From: Roseimaritima sediminicola
Lineage (GTDB): Bacteria > Planctomycetota > Planctomycetia > Pirellulales > Pirellulaceae
Assembly: GCF_009618275.1 (NCBI RefSeq)
Contig: NZ_WIAD01000017.1
Location: forward strand, 1 to 64,000
DNA: 64,000 bases
Direction of reading: 5' to 3'
Part shown: positions 10,231-18,845 of the stretch, piece by piece
How positions within the stretch are numbered: position 1 is the stretch's first letter
Layout of the letters: each line of letters starts with the position of its first letter
Position numbers and translations under genes: made by a program
Notes under the pieces: model-generated
What the model was told of the DNA's origin: nothing
Databases searched by the model: none
What the model saw: only the letters and a program-made list of their open reading frames with translations

Positions 10231-11400
10231 ATGCCCACCGACTACTCGTCGATCGACATCCCGTTCGTCATCCCACAAACACATCGGATTCGCACCACCG
10301 AGGATGTTCTGGGACCCGATGCGGCGGTGCTGCTGGACGTGCTGCAGCCGTCGGGCGCATTGCCGGCCAAGGTGCAGGTCTGGGTGGATTCGCATCTGTT
10401 GGATTGCCGGCCCGAGTTGCCACAGCAAATCCAGTCGGTTCTGGCTTCGCGGCCGGAGCAGGTGCAGATGGCTGGCAGCGTGCAAAGCGTTGTCGGAGGA
10501 GAGCCCTGCAAGAACGATCCGGCATTGATCGAAGGCATGCTCGAGCACTTCAACCGCCACGACCTGGATCGCCGCAGCTATATCGTGGTGATCGGAGGCG
10601 GCGCGGTGCTGGACGCGGTGGGCTATGCTGCGGCCATCGCCCACCGTGGCATCCGCTTGGTGCGTTTGCCCACGACCACGCTGGCCCAGGCCGATTCCGG
10701 GGTCGGCGTAAAGAATGCCGTCAACTGGTTCGGCAAAAAAAACTGGAAGGGCACGTTCGCCGTGCCCTGGGCCGTGATCAATGATTGGAAACTGCTGGAG
10801 ACCCTGCCCGACCGCGACTTCCGCTGTGGGTTCAGCGAAGCGGTCAAAGTGACGCTGTTGAAAAGCCGCGAAGCGTTTGATCGGTTGTGTGAGAACGCAC
10901 CGCGTATCGCCGCCCGCGATGAGGTGGCTTCGGCCAAGGCCATCGCATCGGCGGTGAGGATGCACATTCGTCACATCACCGAAGGCGGCGATCCGTTCGA
11001 AATGCTCGAAGCCCGCCCGTTGGACTTCGGCCACTGGTCGGCCCATCGGATGGAGCCGCTGACCGATTACACGCTGCGGCACGGCGAAGCGGTCTCGATC
11101 GGCGTGGCAATCGATACGATGTATAGCGCTCGGATGCACGGTTTTCCGGCGTCCGACGCCCGCCGCGTGTTGGACTGTTTGACGGACCTCGGGTTGCCGG
11201 TCTCGCATCCGCTGCTGGACGATCCCGAACAACTGCGTTTGGGATTGGAAGAATTTCGCCAGCATCTGGGCGGCCGGCTGACGATCACCCTGCTCGAAGC
11301 GATCGGCAAACCGATCGACGTACACGAAGTGGACTGGCCCGAGATGCAGGCCGCCATCGAAGCGGTGCGCGCTTACCAATTAGAAAAGCCACCGCGGTGA
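10231..11400 (+). CDS. 3-dehydroquinate synthase-like sugar phosphate cyclase (EboD-like)
   Basis: A 389-residue protein of the dehydroquinate synthase superfamily, which cyclises sugar phosphates using NAD and a divalent metal. The NAD-binding VVIGGGAVLDAVGYAAA is at about residues 112-128, followed by RLPTTTLAQADSGVGVKNAVN. Metal-binding candidates are Glu in CGFSEAVK and the His residues in FGHWSAHRME and LRHGEAVSIG. The VGVKNAVNWFGKKNWKGTF segment differs from housekeeping AroB and is closer to EboD-type cyclases of the ebo clusters. No other ebo gene (UbiA-like, TatD-like) is in the window, so the product is unknown. The gene diverges from the vWA gene with about 240 bases between them. 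Confidence 0.8.
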   Translation: MPTDYSSIDIPFVIPQTHRIRTTEDVLGPDAAVLLDVLQPSGALPAKVQVWVDSHLLDCRPELPQQIQSVLASRPEQVQMAGSVQSVVGGEPCKNDPALIEGMLEHFNRHDLDRRSYIVVIGGGAVLDAVGYAAAIAHRGIRLVRLPTTTLAQADSGVGVKNAVNWFGKKNWKGTFAVPWAVINDWKLLETLPDRDFRCGFSEAVKVTLLKSREAFDRLCENAPRIAARDEVASAKAIASAVRMHIRHITEGGDPFEMLEARPLDFGHWSAHRMEPLTDYTLRHGEAVSIGVAIDTMYSARMHGFPASDARRVLDCLTDLGLPVSHPLLDDPEQLRLGLEEFRQHLGGRLTITLLEAIGKPIDVHEVDWPEMQAAIEAVRAYQLEKPPR

Positions 11401-11486
11401 TCGTAGCTGAAGTCGCCAGACTTTGGATTTCTGCACCGCCCCTATTCAATCTTCGGCAAAAGCCGGCTGCCGCCGGGCGGAGTCCC

Positions 11487-13919
11487 TTACGGCAATCGTC
11501 CGCCGCTGCTGACCTGCGTCACGGCGGCTTCATCCGCTCGTTCGGGTCCGCTGTCCGCCAGCGCGCTATCGACCGAAGGGCCGGCCGACTGCAGGGCGCC
11601 CAACACGTCTTCCTGGTTAACCAAGTCTCGCAGGATTATCGGTTGGTCCGGCGCCGTTCCCGGATAGATCGCCAACAGCGGGATCGACTGGCTTTCCAGT
11701 TCGTCCAATTTGTTGCGAATCTCTTCGTTGTAATCGCTCCAGTCGGCCAACATCGGGACCGCGTCCAGTTCTTCGATCATCTCGCGTGTTTCTTCGGTGT
11801 TCAGCGCCGTGTGATAGTTCCATTTGCACGTCGCACACCAGTTGGCCGTAAAGTCGATCATGACGGTTCGGCCCTCGCTGCGTAGCTGGGCCAGTTTGGC
11901 TTCGTCATAGGGTTGCCAGGGAACGACCACGTCGCCCGGGACCAACGCACTGAACGCGAACCACACGATGGCCGCGGCGCTGGCGATCCCGGCTGTCCAA
12001 CTGGTCAGTCGTTTGCGCAGGCTTTCCCAGTTGGGTACCTGTCCGATCATCCAGCACCCGAACCAGACACCGATCAGCGAAACAAACACGGGCAGTTTGT
12101 ATTCGTCCGAGAACATGTTGAAGAAGAACGCCACGGTTCCCAGCAACACGAACGCCATCAGCTGTTTCAGCGTTTCCATCCAGACGCCTGGTTTGGGCAA
12201 CCAGCTGACCAATCGCGGATTGATGCCGATCAACAGAAACGGCAGCGACATGCCGATGCCCATGGCCGTGAACACGGCGAAGATCATCGTCGTGGATTGG
12301 CCCATCAACAGGCTCAGCACCAACCCCAGCAGCGGGCCGCCGCAGGGCGTGGCGATGATCGTCGTGAACAGGCCCTTGCTGTAGGCGCCCACGGCACCTT
12401 CGCTGTGCTGTAGGTCCTGCGAGACTTTTCCGGACGCAAAACCCGGGACAGGAATTTCCCAAACCCCCAGGAAACTGAGGGCCATGGCAAACAGCAGGAC
12501 CGTCAACGCCAGCTTGAATTCCAGATAAGTAAATTGTTCACCCCACTTCAACGACAGCAGCGAGGCGGCGGCCGCCAAAGCCCAGAATACGGTCAACACG
12601 CCCAGCGAGTACCAGAGGTTGCTCATGAACACCGAACGCGAATCCTGGCCGGCTTGGTCGGTCAAGGACATCAGCTTCAATCCCAAGACCGGCAACACGC
12701 AGGGCATCAGGTTCAGGATCAACCCTGCTCCGGCACCCATCAACAGCATCATCGCAAAGGAATACTGTTTCTTGGCTCCGCCACCGTAGACCGTGGGCGA
12801 CTTCAGCTGCGACTCCTTCTCTTCCCACGGCGTTTCGGCGATCAAGTCCATGACCTGCGGACGTTTGGCAACCGAGAATTGCACCGGAGCGGTTTGCGCG
12901 GCTTCGGCCTCCGAGCCCACCTCCAGCTGGGTGGTGAACTGCAGGGCCTTGGGCAACAGGCAACTGCTGTCGGTGCAGGCTTGATAGGCGATGAAGCCTT
13001 CCAGTGGGTAGGCGCCGGCGGTCGCGTCTTCGGGAATGGTTAAATCAATCGTCCAGGTAACCTTGCCCTTTTGGTAGGTCGACGTTCCGGCCGGGCCTTT
13101 GACGGTAACCGGCGGTTCGGACGGCTGCGGCTCGCTGGCCGCCAGCGGCCCGCGGCGAGTGATGACGAAGTTGGTGGAAAAATCCGAGTCGTCGATCGCT
13201 GCGGGATAAACGTGGAAGCCGCGGTCCGGGACGGCCGTCAGTTTTAATTGGACTACGCTGCCCGGCGCAGCCGTCGCCGGCGTGAGTTTGCCTTTCCACT
13301 CGACGGTGTAATCCCCGTCGCGGAACGTGGCGTCGGCCTGCGGCGGTTGGTAGGTGCCCGCCAGTTTCGCCTCAGGCGTTTGTTCGAAGGGTTGGCAACT
13401 GCCGTCGGTCAAGCAGGTCAGGCCGCGCGCGTCGATCGTCAGCGTGGTCTTCGCCGGATCGACACCTTCGTCCAGTTCGATCGGCGCCGTCCAACGCACC
13501 TCGTGCTCGTGTTCTTCAATCGTTACGCCCGGAAACTGGGCCGAGACGCTGCGTTTGGGATCGTGGTCGGGAACGAAAGAACCGGTCAGGCGAGCCGGCG
13601 CGTCCTTGGCCAGTTTCAACACCGTGCGGCTCGGACCGCCTGCGCCTTGAGTGACCGAGTACACGTGCCACATGTCCCGCAGCGTGGCATCGACGTGGAC
13701 GCGTCCCTGCCGGGTGCCTTCGGCGATCTCGAACGATGCTTCCAGCTCAATCGGTTCCTCGTCCTCTGCGACGGCTCCTGAGAACGTGGGTGTGAAACCG
13801 TTGCCAAAGGGCTCTTGCGCAGCGGCTAGACCGGGCAGCGCCAGCCACCCCAGTAAACACACCCACAGGGCAAGCCGATTTGATCGATTAACCAATACCA
13901 TTGCGGTGGCCTTTTTCAC
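11487..13919 (-). CDS. dsbD: DsbD-like thiol:disulfide interchange protein
   Basis: An 810-residue inner-membrane protein that carries reducing power from cytoplasmic thioredoxin to the periplasm. After a signal peptide (residues 1-35) come two DsbD-N-like beta domains. The CcdA membrane core starts with PCVLPVLGLK near residue 403 and contains TPCGGPLLGL near 523; each supplies the paired cysteine of this fold. A C-terminal thioredoxin domain has the active site Cys-Ala-Thr-Cys near 695. It is longer than E. coli DsbD (about 565 residues) because the periplasmic N-terminal part is doubled. It is the last gene of a minus-strand run: amidohydrolase, phosphotransferase, dsbD, with 7 bases to the preceding gene. 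A tail of about 50 low-complexity residues follows the thioredoxin domain. Confidence 0.9.
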   Translation of the reverse strand: MKKATAMVLVNRSNRLALWVCLLGWLALPGLAAAQEPFGNGFTPTFSGAVAEDEEPIELEASFEIAEGTRQGRVHVDATLRDMWHVYSVTQGAGGPSRTVLKLAKDAPARLTGSFVPDHDPKRSVSAQFPGVTIEEHEHEVRWTAPIELDEGVDPAKTTLTIDARGLTCLTDGSCQPFEQTPEAKLAGTYQPPQADATFRDGDYTVEWKGKLTPATAAPGSVVQLKLTAVPDRGFHVYPAAIDDSDFSTNFVITRRGPLAASEPQPSEPPVTVKGPAGTSTYQKGKVTWTIDLTIPEDATAGAYPLEGFIAYQACTDSSCLLPKALQFTTQLEVGSEAEAAQTAPVQFSVAKRPQVMDLIAETPWEEKESQLKSPTVYGGGAKKQYSFAMMLLMGAGAGLILNLMPCVLPVLGLKLMSLTDQAGQDSRSVFMSNLWYSLGVLTVFWALAAAASLLSLKWGEQFTYLEFKLALTVLLFAMALSFLGVWEIPVPGFASGKVSQDLQHSEGAVGAYSKGLFTTIIATPCGGPLLGLVLSLLMGQSTTMIFAVFTAMGIGMSLPFLLIGINPRLVSWLPKPGVWMETLKQLMAFVLLGTVAFFFNMFSDEYKLPVFVSLIGVWFGCWMIGQVPNWESLRKRLTSWTAGIASAAAIVWFAFSALVPGDVVVPWQPYDEAKLAQLRSEGRTVMIDFTANWCATCKWNYHTALNTEETREMIEELDAVPMLADWSDYNEEIRNKLDELESQSIPLLAIYPGTAPDQPIILRDLVNQEDVLGALQSAGPSVDSALADSGPERADEAAVTQVSSGGRLP

Positions 13920-13926
13920 GGTCCAT

Positions 13927-15204
13927 TCAAGACAATGCGGAAGAGAAATAGTTTATCGCAAACTGGCTCAATGCTTCGACCCTGTTTCGTATCGAATCCA
14001 GCCGAGCCGGGCCCGGTGGCGAATCGGTAGAACAGGCTTCCTTGGTCCATTTTACCCAGTTTGCCAGTGCCAGGAGGGTCGTGGCCTCCCCCAGCACGAT
14101 CGCGAGGTTCGCTTGTTGGTCTGAAAATGAGCATTCCTGACGAATTCCCGCCACCGCCGCAGGCCAAAGCGCCTCGCGGAGCCAGTTTCGCCAAGCGTCG
14201 AGCTGGGCGTCGGCGGCCTCGAGTCCGGTGGCGATGGCAGGGGAGATCGGCCGCTGGCTCACGTTTTCGCCCTGCCCTTCCCCACCGAGAAGCTCCTGCG
14301 AGGCCGTCGTGCAGGCTGCGAAACTGAAAACTAAGCGGCCGAGATCCGTGGCCGGCGTGTCAATGCGAAGTGCATCAAAATCGATCAATCCCGTCACCTG
14401 CAAACGGTCGCGGTCGAACAGAATGTGGCCGTGGTGGCAATCCCGCAGGACGTACTGTAGCGGTGTGGCCGCCTCGGATTCGTGGGCGTTCCGCAGGGCC
14501 GCCTGTAACCGGGCGACGTGCCGGGGCCAGAGCATCCGCAGCGTCGCCTCGGCACGCAGAGCCCAAGCCGGCGCCGATGCGGAGCCGCAGGCCGAATCGG
14601 ACCGCGGCAGCCAATCGTCGAAATAACGCAGGCGCTGATATCGTTGGATCACGGCGGGCGGCCCGGGGGGACCAACCGAATGAGCGGGGACGATAGGTTC
14701 CGCGTGCGGCGATGCAGCGGTGTGAGGAGTCAGGTCAGCGACGGCGGCATGGAAGCGGCCCACCGCCGCGGCGGCCCGGCCGATCGCGCAAACGAAAGCC
14801 TCCGGTTCGGCGGGCGAGAACGCACAGGGGACGCCGGGAACCCAATCGCTGTGCTGCCAAAGATAGCCGTCCGCCGCGACGACCTCGTCGGCGTCGTGCA
14901 GCGTCGCAGGGACCAGTGTGCAGCCGCGTCGGCGTGCTGCGGCCGTGACCGTCTGCACCTCCCGCACCCGGCTGGCCGCCGTGCCCTGCGGCCAGCGCCG
15001 CAGCACGGTGAACTTCGGGGCTCCGGTCGCCCCGCCGCCCTGCCCTGCTCCACCGGCATGTCGAAGGCGGTACAGGAGAGCGCCGCTGAAGCCACCGTCG
15101 AGTTTTTCGGCGCGGATCTTGGCGGCGTCGAGACGAAACGCCGACAGCACGGCGGCCGGCAGCGATGGTCGAGGCGGTAGATCGGGCGAGCGGGGATCGG
15201 GCAT
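13927..15204 (-). CDS. Aminoglycoside phosphotransferase/homoserine kinase-fold protein
   Basis: A 425-residue cytoplasmic kinase-fold protein (APH family). The catalytic segment is YVLRDCHHGHILFD near residue 247, where the usual HxDxxxxN loop reads RDCHHGHILF. The metal-binding GLIDFDALRIDTPATDLGRL follows about 20 residues later. The N-terminal lobe begins DGGFSGALLYRLRH, a glycine-rich ATP loop. The family phosphorylates small-molecule hydroxyls; the substrate is not evident. The His in place of the usual Asn downstream of the catalytic Asp is unusual and would need checking against homologs. The frame continues upstream to 15369, but the Met at 15204 (MPDPRSPDLPPRP) is preferred because the amidohydrolase ends at 15227, just before it. 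Confidence 0.78.
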   Translation of the reverse strand: MPDPRSPDLPPRPSLPAAVLSAFRLDAAKIRAEKLDGGFSGALLYRLRHAGGAGQGGGATGAPKFTVLRRWPQGTAASRVREVQTVTAAARRRGCTLVPATLHDADEVVAADGYLWQHSDWVPGVPCAFSPAEPEAFVCAIGRAAAAVGRFHAAVADLTPHTAASPHAEPIVPAHSVGPPGPPAVIQRYQRLRYFDDWLPRSDSACGSASAPAWALRAEATLRMLWPRHVARLQAALRNAHESEAATPLQYVLRDCHHGHILFDRDRLQVTGLIDFDALRIDTPATDLGRLVFSFAACTTASQELLGGEGQGENVSQRPISPAIATGLEAADAQLDAWRNWLREALWPAAVAGIRQECSFSDQQANLAIVLGEATTLLALANWVKWTKEACSTDSPPGPARLDSIRNRVEALSQFAINYFSSALS

Positions 15205-15226
15205 CGGAGCGAGCGAGCCTTGTTCT

Positions 15227-16060
15227 TTAAAGCCGGTAAGCGGCGATGGCGTTGTCGCTCCAGAACGCCTGTTTCTCGGACGGGCTGAGCGGTTCGACCA
15301 ATCGCTCCACCGTCTCGATCCAACGTTCGTACGACGAGCCCAGCAGGCACACGGGCCAGTCGCTGCCAAACATCAGCCGCTGGGCACCAAACGCCTCCAG
15401 CACCGTGTCCCAGTACGGACGGATCGTCTCGATCGACCAGTTATCCTGGTCGACGATTTCCGTTGTGACACCGGAAAACTTGCACCGCACATGAGGCCGG
15501 CGAGCCAGTTCGCGGATGCCCTGTTGCCAGGCGTGGTCCATTCGTCGGCCGTCGATCGTTGGTTTGGCGATGTGGTCCAAGACGAACGGCTGGTCGGGAT
15601 GAAGATCGACGAAGCGGATCGAGGCTTCCAGCTGGCGAGCGTAGATCAGGATGTCGTACACCAGGTCGTGTGTTTTCAGCAGCGCTACGCCGCGGTTAAA
15701 CGCATCGCCCAAGATGAACTGCTCATCCGGTTCGTCCTGGACCACGTGCCGGACCGCTTTCAGATTGCCTTCGTCCGCGAACGACTGCAGCGTGTCGGCG
15801 ATGTCATCCTCCATCAGCGGCACCCAGCCCACGACGCCGCGAATCAGCGAATGCGACGTCGCCCGGTCCAGCAACCAGCGCGTCTCCTCGAGCGACTGAC
15901 GGGCCTGCACGGTGACCACGCCGGTGACGCCGTGCGGCATAACCGTTTCGGCAAGGTCCTCGGCAGTAAAGTCGCGGCGCAGCTGGGACATCGATTCGTC
16001 GATCCAGGCGTACTGCTGGGGCGAATAATTCCAGAGATGATGATGGCTATCGATTCGCAT
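15227..16060 (-). CDS. Amidohydrolase-family TIM-barrel hydrolase (fuconolactonase-like)
   Basis: A 277-residue metal-dependent hydrolase of the Amidohydro_2 family. The N-terminal MRIDSHHHLW (His5-His7) is the hallmark metal site. Later conserved elements are FVLDHIAKP and the terminal-strand aspartate in MFGSDWPV near residue 233. The nearest well-known members are L-fuconolactone and 4-sulfomuconolactone hydrolases, so a sugar or aromatic lactone is a reasonable substrate. It is the first gene of the three-gene minus-strand run with the phosphotransferase (22-base gap) and dsbD. Confidence 0.9.
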   Translation of the reverse strand: MRIDSHHHLWNYSPQQYAWIDESMSQLRRDFTAEDLAETVMPHGVTGVVTVQARQSLEETRWLLDRATSHSLIRGVVGWVPLMEDDIADTLQSFADEGNLKAVRHVVQDEPDEQFILGDAFNRGVALLKTHDLVYDILIYARQLEASIRFVDLHPDQPFVLDHIAKPTIDGRRMDHAWQQGIRELARRPHVRCKFSGVTTEIVDQDNWSIETIRPYWDTVLEAFGAQRLMFGSDWPVCLLGSSYERWIETVERLVEPLSPSEKQAFWSDNAIAAYRL

Positions 16061-16143
16061 GGTTCGGGTAAGGCAAGCGATTTTCGGAATGGGGGTTGGA
16101 CGTATGGGGAGTTTAGAAGTTTCTGACTCTAACGGAAACGCGG

Positions 16144-16172
16144 TTACTGGCCCGCCGTTATTGGCTTATAAT
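16144..16172 (+). promoter_or_regulatory. Candidate sigma70-type promoter for the PSD1 gene
   Basis: A perfect TATAAT lies at 16167-16172, 17 bases after a weak -35-like ttactg at 16144-16149. Transcription would begin near 16179, about 100 bases before the chosen start of the PSD1 gene. The -35 match is poor, so the call rests mainly on the -10 box and position. Confidence 0.4.
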
Positions 16173-16278
16173 GGATCCGAAGGAGCTCCGTCCGCATTTT
16201 GGCTAGTGGTACGGTCCCCTCCCGCCTTCATCCCACCTCATTCTTTCCCGCCCCCTGTTTGGCGACGAAGGGTTGCTT

Positions 16279-18837
16279 GTGAATACCGTGTATGATTTCG
16301 GTTTGATTCGTCGTGCAGCGATGCTGTGGATCGGCCTTGTGCTATTGGGAGGACCAGCGGTTCAGGCCCAGCAGGAACCGGCCCAGCAGGAAGCCGAACC
16401 GCCGGCGGTGGACGCCGAAGGTGCGGCCTTCTTTGAACACGAAGTCCTGCCGATTCTGGAAACGCATTGTTTTTCCTGCCACGCCGAGGAAGAGGCCAAG
16501 GGCGAGTTCCAGCTGGATACGCGCAGCCGCTTGATTCGCGGCGGGGAAGCGGGCGCGGTGGTCGATTTCGAAGATCCGGAATTCAGCACGTTGCTCGAAG
16601 CGGTGCGGTACGAAGGGTACGAGATGCCGCCGCGGGGCAAACTGCCCGACGAGCAGATCGCGATCATCGAACGCTGGGTCGCGATGGGCGTGCCCTACCC
16701 CGAAGACCGGTTGGGGAATGAGAACGAACAACGGGTCGAGGCACCCGGTGCCCGGATCACCGACGCCGACCGGGCGTTTTGGTCCTTCCAGCCGCTCAGT
16801 GATCCGGTGCCGCCGACGCCGATCGATAAAGCCTGGATGACCAACGCCGTCGATGCCTTTGTGGCCGCGCGCCGCGAAGACGCTGATCTGCGTCCCAACC
16901 CGCCGGCCGACCCGGTCGCGTTGCTTCGCCGCTTGCACTACGACCTGACCGGGCTGCCGCCCTCGGAGGAATTGGTCCAGCGGTTTGTCGCCGATCCTTC
17001 GCCGCAGGCCTATGAACAAATCGTCGATCGCTTGTTGGCCTCGCCCGAGTACGGAGAACGCTGGGGGCGACACTGGTTGGACCTGGTCCGATATGGGGAA
17101 ACCAATAGTTACGAACGCGACGACGCCAAGCCCGAAGTCTGGCGGTACCGCGACTACGTGATCGACTCGTTCAACCAGGACAAACCTTTCGATCGGTTCG
17201 CCGCCGAACAGCTAGCCGGCGACGAGATGGAATACAGTCCCGAACGGTTGATCGCTACGGGGTATTACCGGTTGGGGATTTGGGATGACGAACCGGCCGA
17301 TCCCAAATTGGCGTTGTACGACGATCTGGACGATCTGGTGGCCACGACCAGTCAAGTGTTCTTGGGATTGACGATCAACTGTGCTCGATGCCACGAACAC
17401 AAGATCGATCCGATCATGCACGCCGACTACTACCGGATGCTGTCCTTCTTTTCAGGCGTCCAACGCTACGGCGTGCGAGGCGCGCAATCGGTGGCTCAAG
17501 CGTCGCTGCGCCCCTTGGCTCCGCCGGCCGATGCCCGGGCCAATCAAGCGGCCGTCGATCGCTATCGTGGCCAGCTGACGAAATTGAATAAACGCATCGA
17601 GGCGATCGAGAAAAAGCTGAAGCCGACGCTGGAGAACGTGGAGAAGGACGATTACCCGCACGAGATGAACCGTCCGGCGATCGCCCAAACACGGATCGGA
17701 ACCTTGTTCAGCGAAGCGGAAGTCAAGCAGTACGGCGAAGACTTGACGGCCCGGCGCCAACTGAGACGCAACAAGCCTCGGCAATTGGCCAAGGCGCTGT
17801 GCGTGACCGAGGTCGGCAGCGAAGCCCGGCCGACGTTCGTGTTGACCCGCGGCAACCCGCATGCCGAAGCGGAACCGGTGACGCCGGGCTTCCCGGTCGT
17901 GCTGGGCGGCCAACAGGCCGAGTATTCGCCGCCGCCCCACGGCGGCACTTCGGGACGCCGCACGGCCCTGGCCCAGTGGATCACCGATCCGGAGGCTCAG
18001 CCCCTGACCGCTCGCGTCACCGCCAACCGGCTGTGGCAGTACCACTTCGGCCGCGGCCTGGTCCGCACGCCGAATGATTTTGGTTTTCAAGGTAGCCCGC
18101 CGACGCATCCGGAACTGCTGGATTGGCTGGCCAGCCGGCTGGTCCAGCACGACTGGCACATCAAACCGCTGCACCGGATGCTGGTCATGTCGAGCACTTA
18201 TCGGATGAGTTCCGCGATGCGGGACGAGGCTTTTGCCGTGGATCCGATCAACGACACCTATTGGCGATTCGATCCGCGACGGTTGAGCGCCGAAGAGATT
18301 CGCGATTCGATGTTGGCGGTGTCGGGACAATTAAACCTGTCCAAGCATGGTCCCAGTATGTATCCGGTGATCGAACCGGAAGTGATGGCCGGGCAGAGCC
18401 GGCCGGGGCACGGCTGGGGCGACAGCAGCCCGGCCGAGCGGGCGCGGCGCAGTGTGTACATCCATATCAAACGCTCGTTGTTGGTGCCGCTGCTGGCCGC
18501 CTTCGATGCTGCCGACGCCGATTTCACCTGCCCGGTGCGTTTTGCCACCACCCAGCCGACGCAGGCCCTGGGGCTGTTGAATGGGCGGTACGCTCGCGAG
18601 ATCGCCGACCGCATGGCGGACGACATCCTGCACGACGCCCCCGATGCGACGCTGGACCAGCAGGTCGGCGAGGTCCTGCGCCGCGTGACCCAGCGTGAAC
18701 CCACCGCCGACGAGCTGGACCGGGGCATCGCGTTTGTCGAAGATCTTCGCGACGGGCACGCGAGCGATCCGCGGACGTCGCTGGAATTGTTTTGCCTGTT
18801 GGCTTTGAACCTGAACGAATTCGTGCATCTGGACTGA
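16279..18837 (+). CDS. PSD1 planctomycete cytochrome with DUF1549 and DUF1553 domains
   Basis: An 852-residue secreted protein. A signal peptide ends near AVQAQQ (residue 30). A PSCyt1-type cytochrome segment follows with one haem-binding CFSCH (residues 64-68). DUF1549 begins near AVDAFVAARREDADL, and DUF1553 covers the C-terminal half (TALAQWITDPEAQPLTARVTANRLW). These proteins are a planctomycete speciality whose biochemical role is still unproven, though they are often proposed to act with DUF1501 proteins in polysaccharide breakdown or electron transfer. The next gene, 8 bases downstream, is that DUF1501 partner. The GTG at 16279 is chosen because gaaggg sits 7 bases upstream; TTG at 16273 is an alternative. 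Confidence 0.93.
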   Translation: MNTVYDFGLIRRAAMLWIGLVLLGGPAVQAQQEPAQQEAEPPAVDAEGAAFFEHEVLPILETHCFSCHAEEEAKGEFQLDTRSRLIRGGEAGAVVDFEDPEFSTLLEAVRYEGYEMPPRGKLPDEQIAIIERWVAMGVPYPEDRLGNENEQRVEAPGARITDADRAFWSFQPLSDPVPPTPIDKAWMTNAVDAFVAARREDADLRPNPPADPVALLRRLHYDLTGLPPSEELVQRFVADPSPQAYEQIVDRLLASPEYGERWGRHWLDLVRYGETNSYERDDAKPEVWRYRDYVIDSFNQDKPFDRFAAEQLAGDEMEYSPERLIATGYYRLGIWDDEPADPKLALYDDLDDLVATTSQVFLGLTINCARCHEHKIDPIMHADYYRMLSFFSGVQRYGVRGAQSVAQASLRPLAPPADARANQAAVDRYRGQLTKLNKRIEAIEKKLKPTLENVEKDDYPHEMNRPAIAQTRIGTLFSEAEVKQYGEDLTARRQLRRNKPRQLAKALCVTEVGSEARPTFVLTRGNPHAEAEPVTPGFPVVLGGQQAEYSPPPHGGTSGRRTALAQWITDPEAQPLTARVTANRLWQYHFGRGLVRTPNDFGFQGSPPTHPELLDWLASRLVQHDWHIKPLHRMLVMSSTYRMSSAMRDEAFAVDPINDTYWRFDPRRLSAEEIRDSMLAVSGQLNLSKHGPSMYPVIEPEVMAGQSRPGHGWGDSSPAERARRSVYIHIKRSLLVPLLAAFDAADADFTCPVRFATTQPTQALGLLNGRYAREIADRMADDILHDAPDATLDQQVGEVLRRVTQREPTADELDRGIAFVEDLRDGHASDPRTSLELFCLLALNLNEFVHLD

Positions 18838-18845
18838 GAACGATC

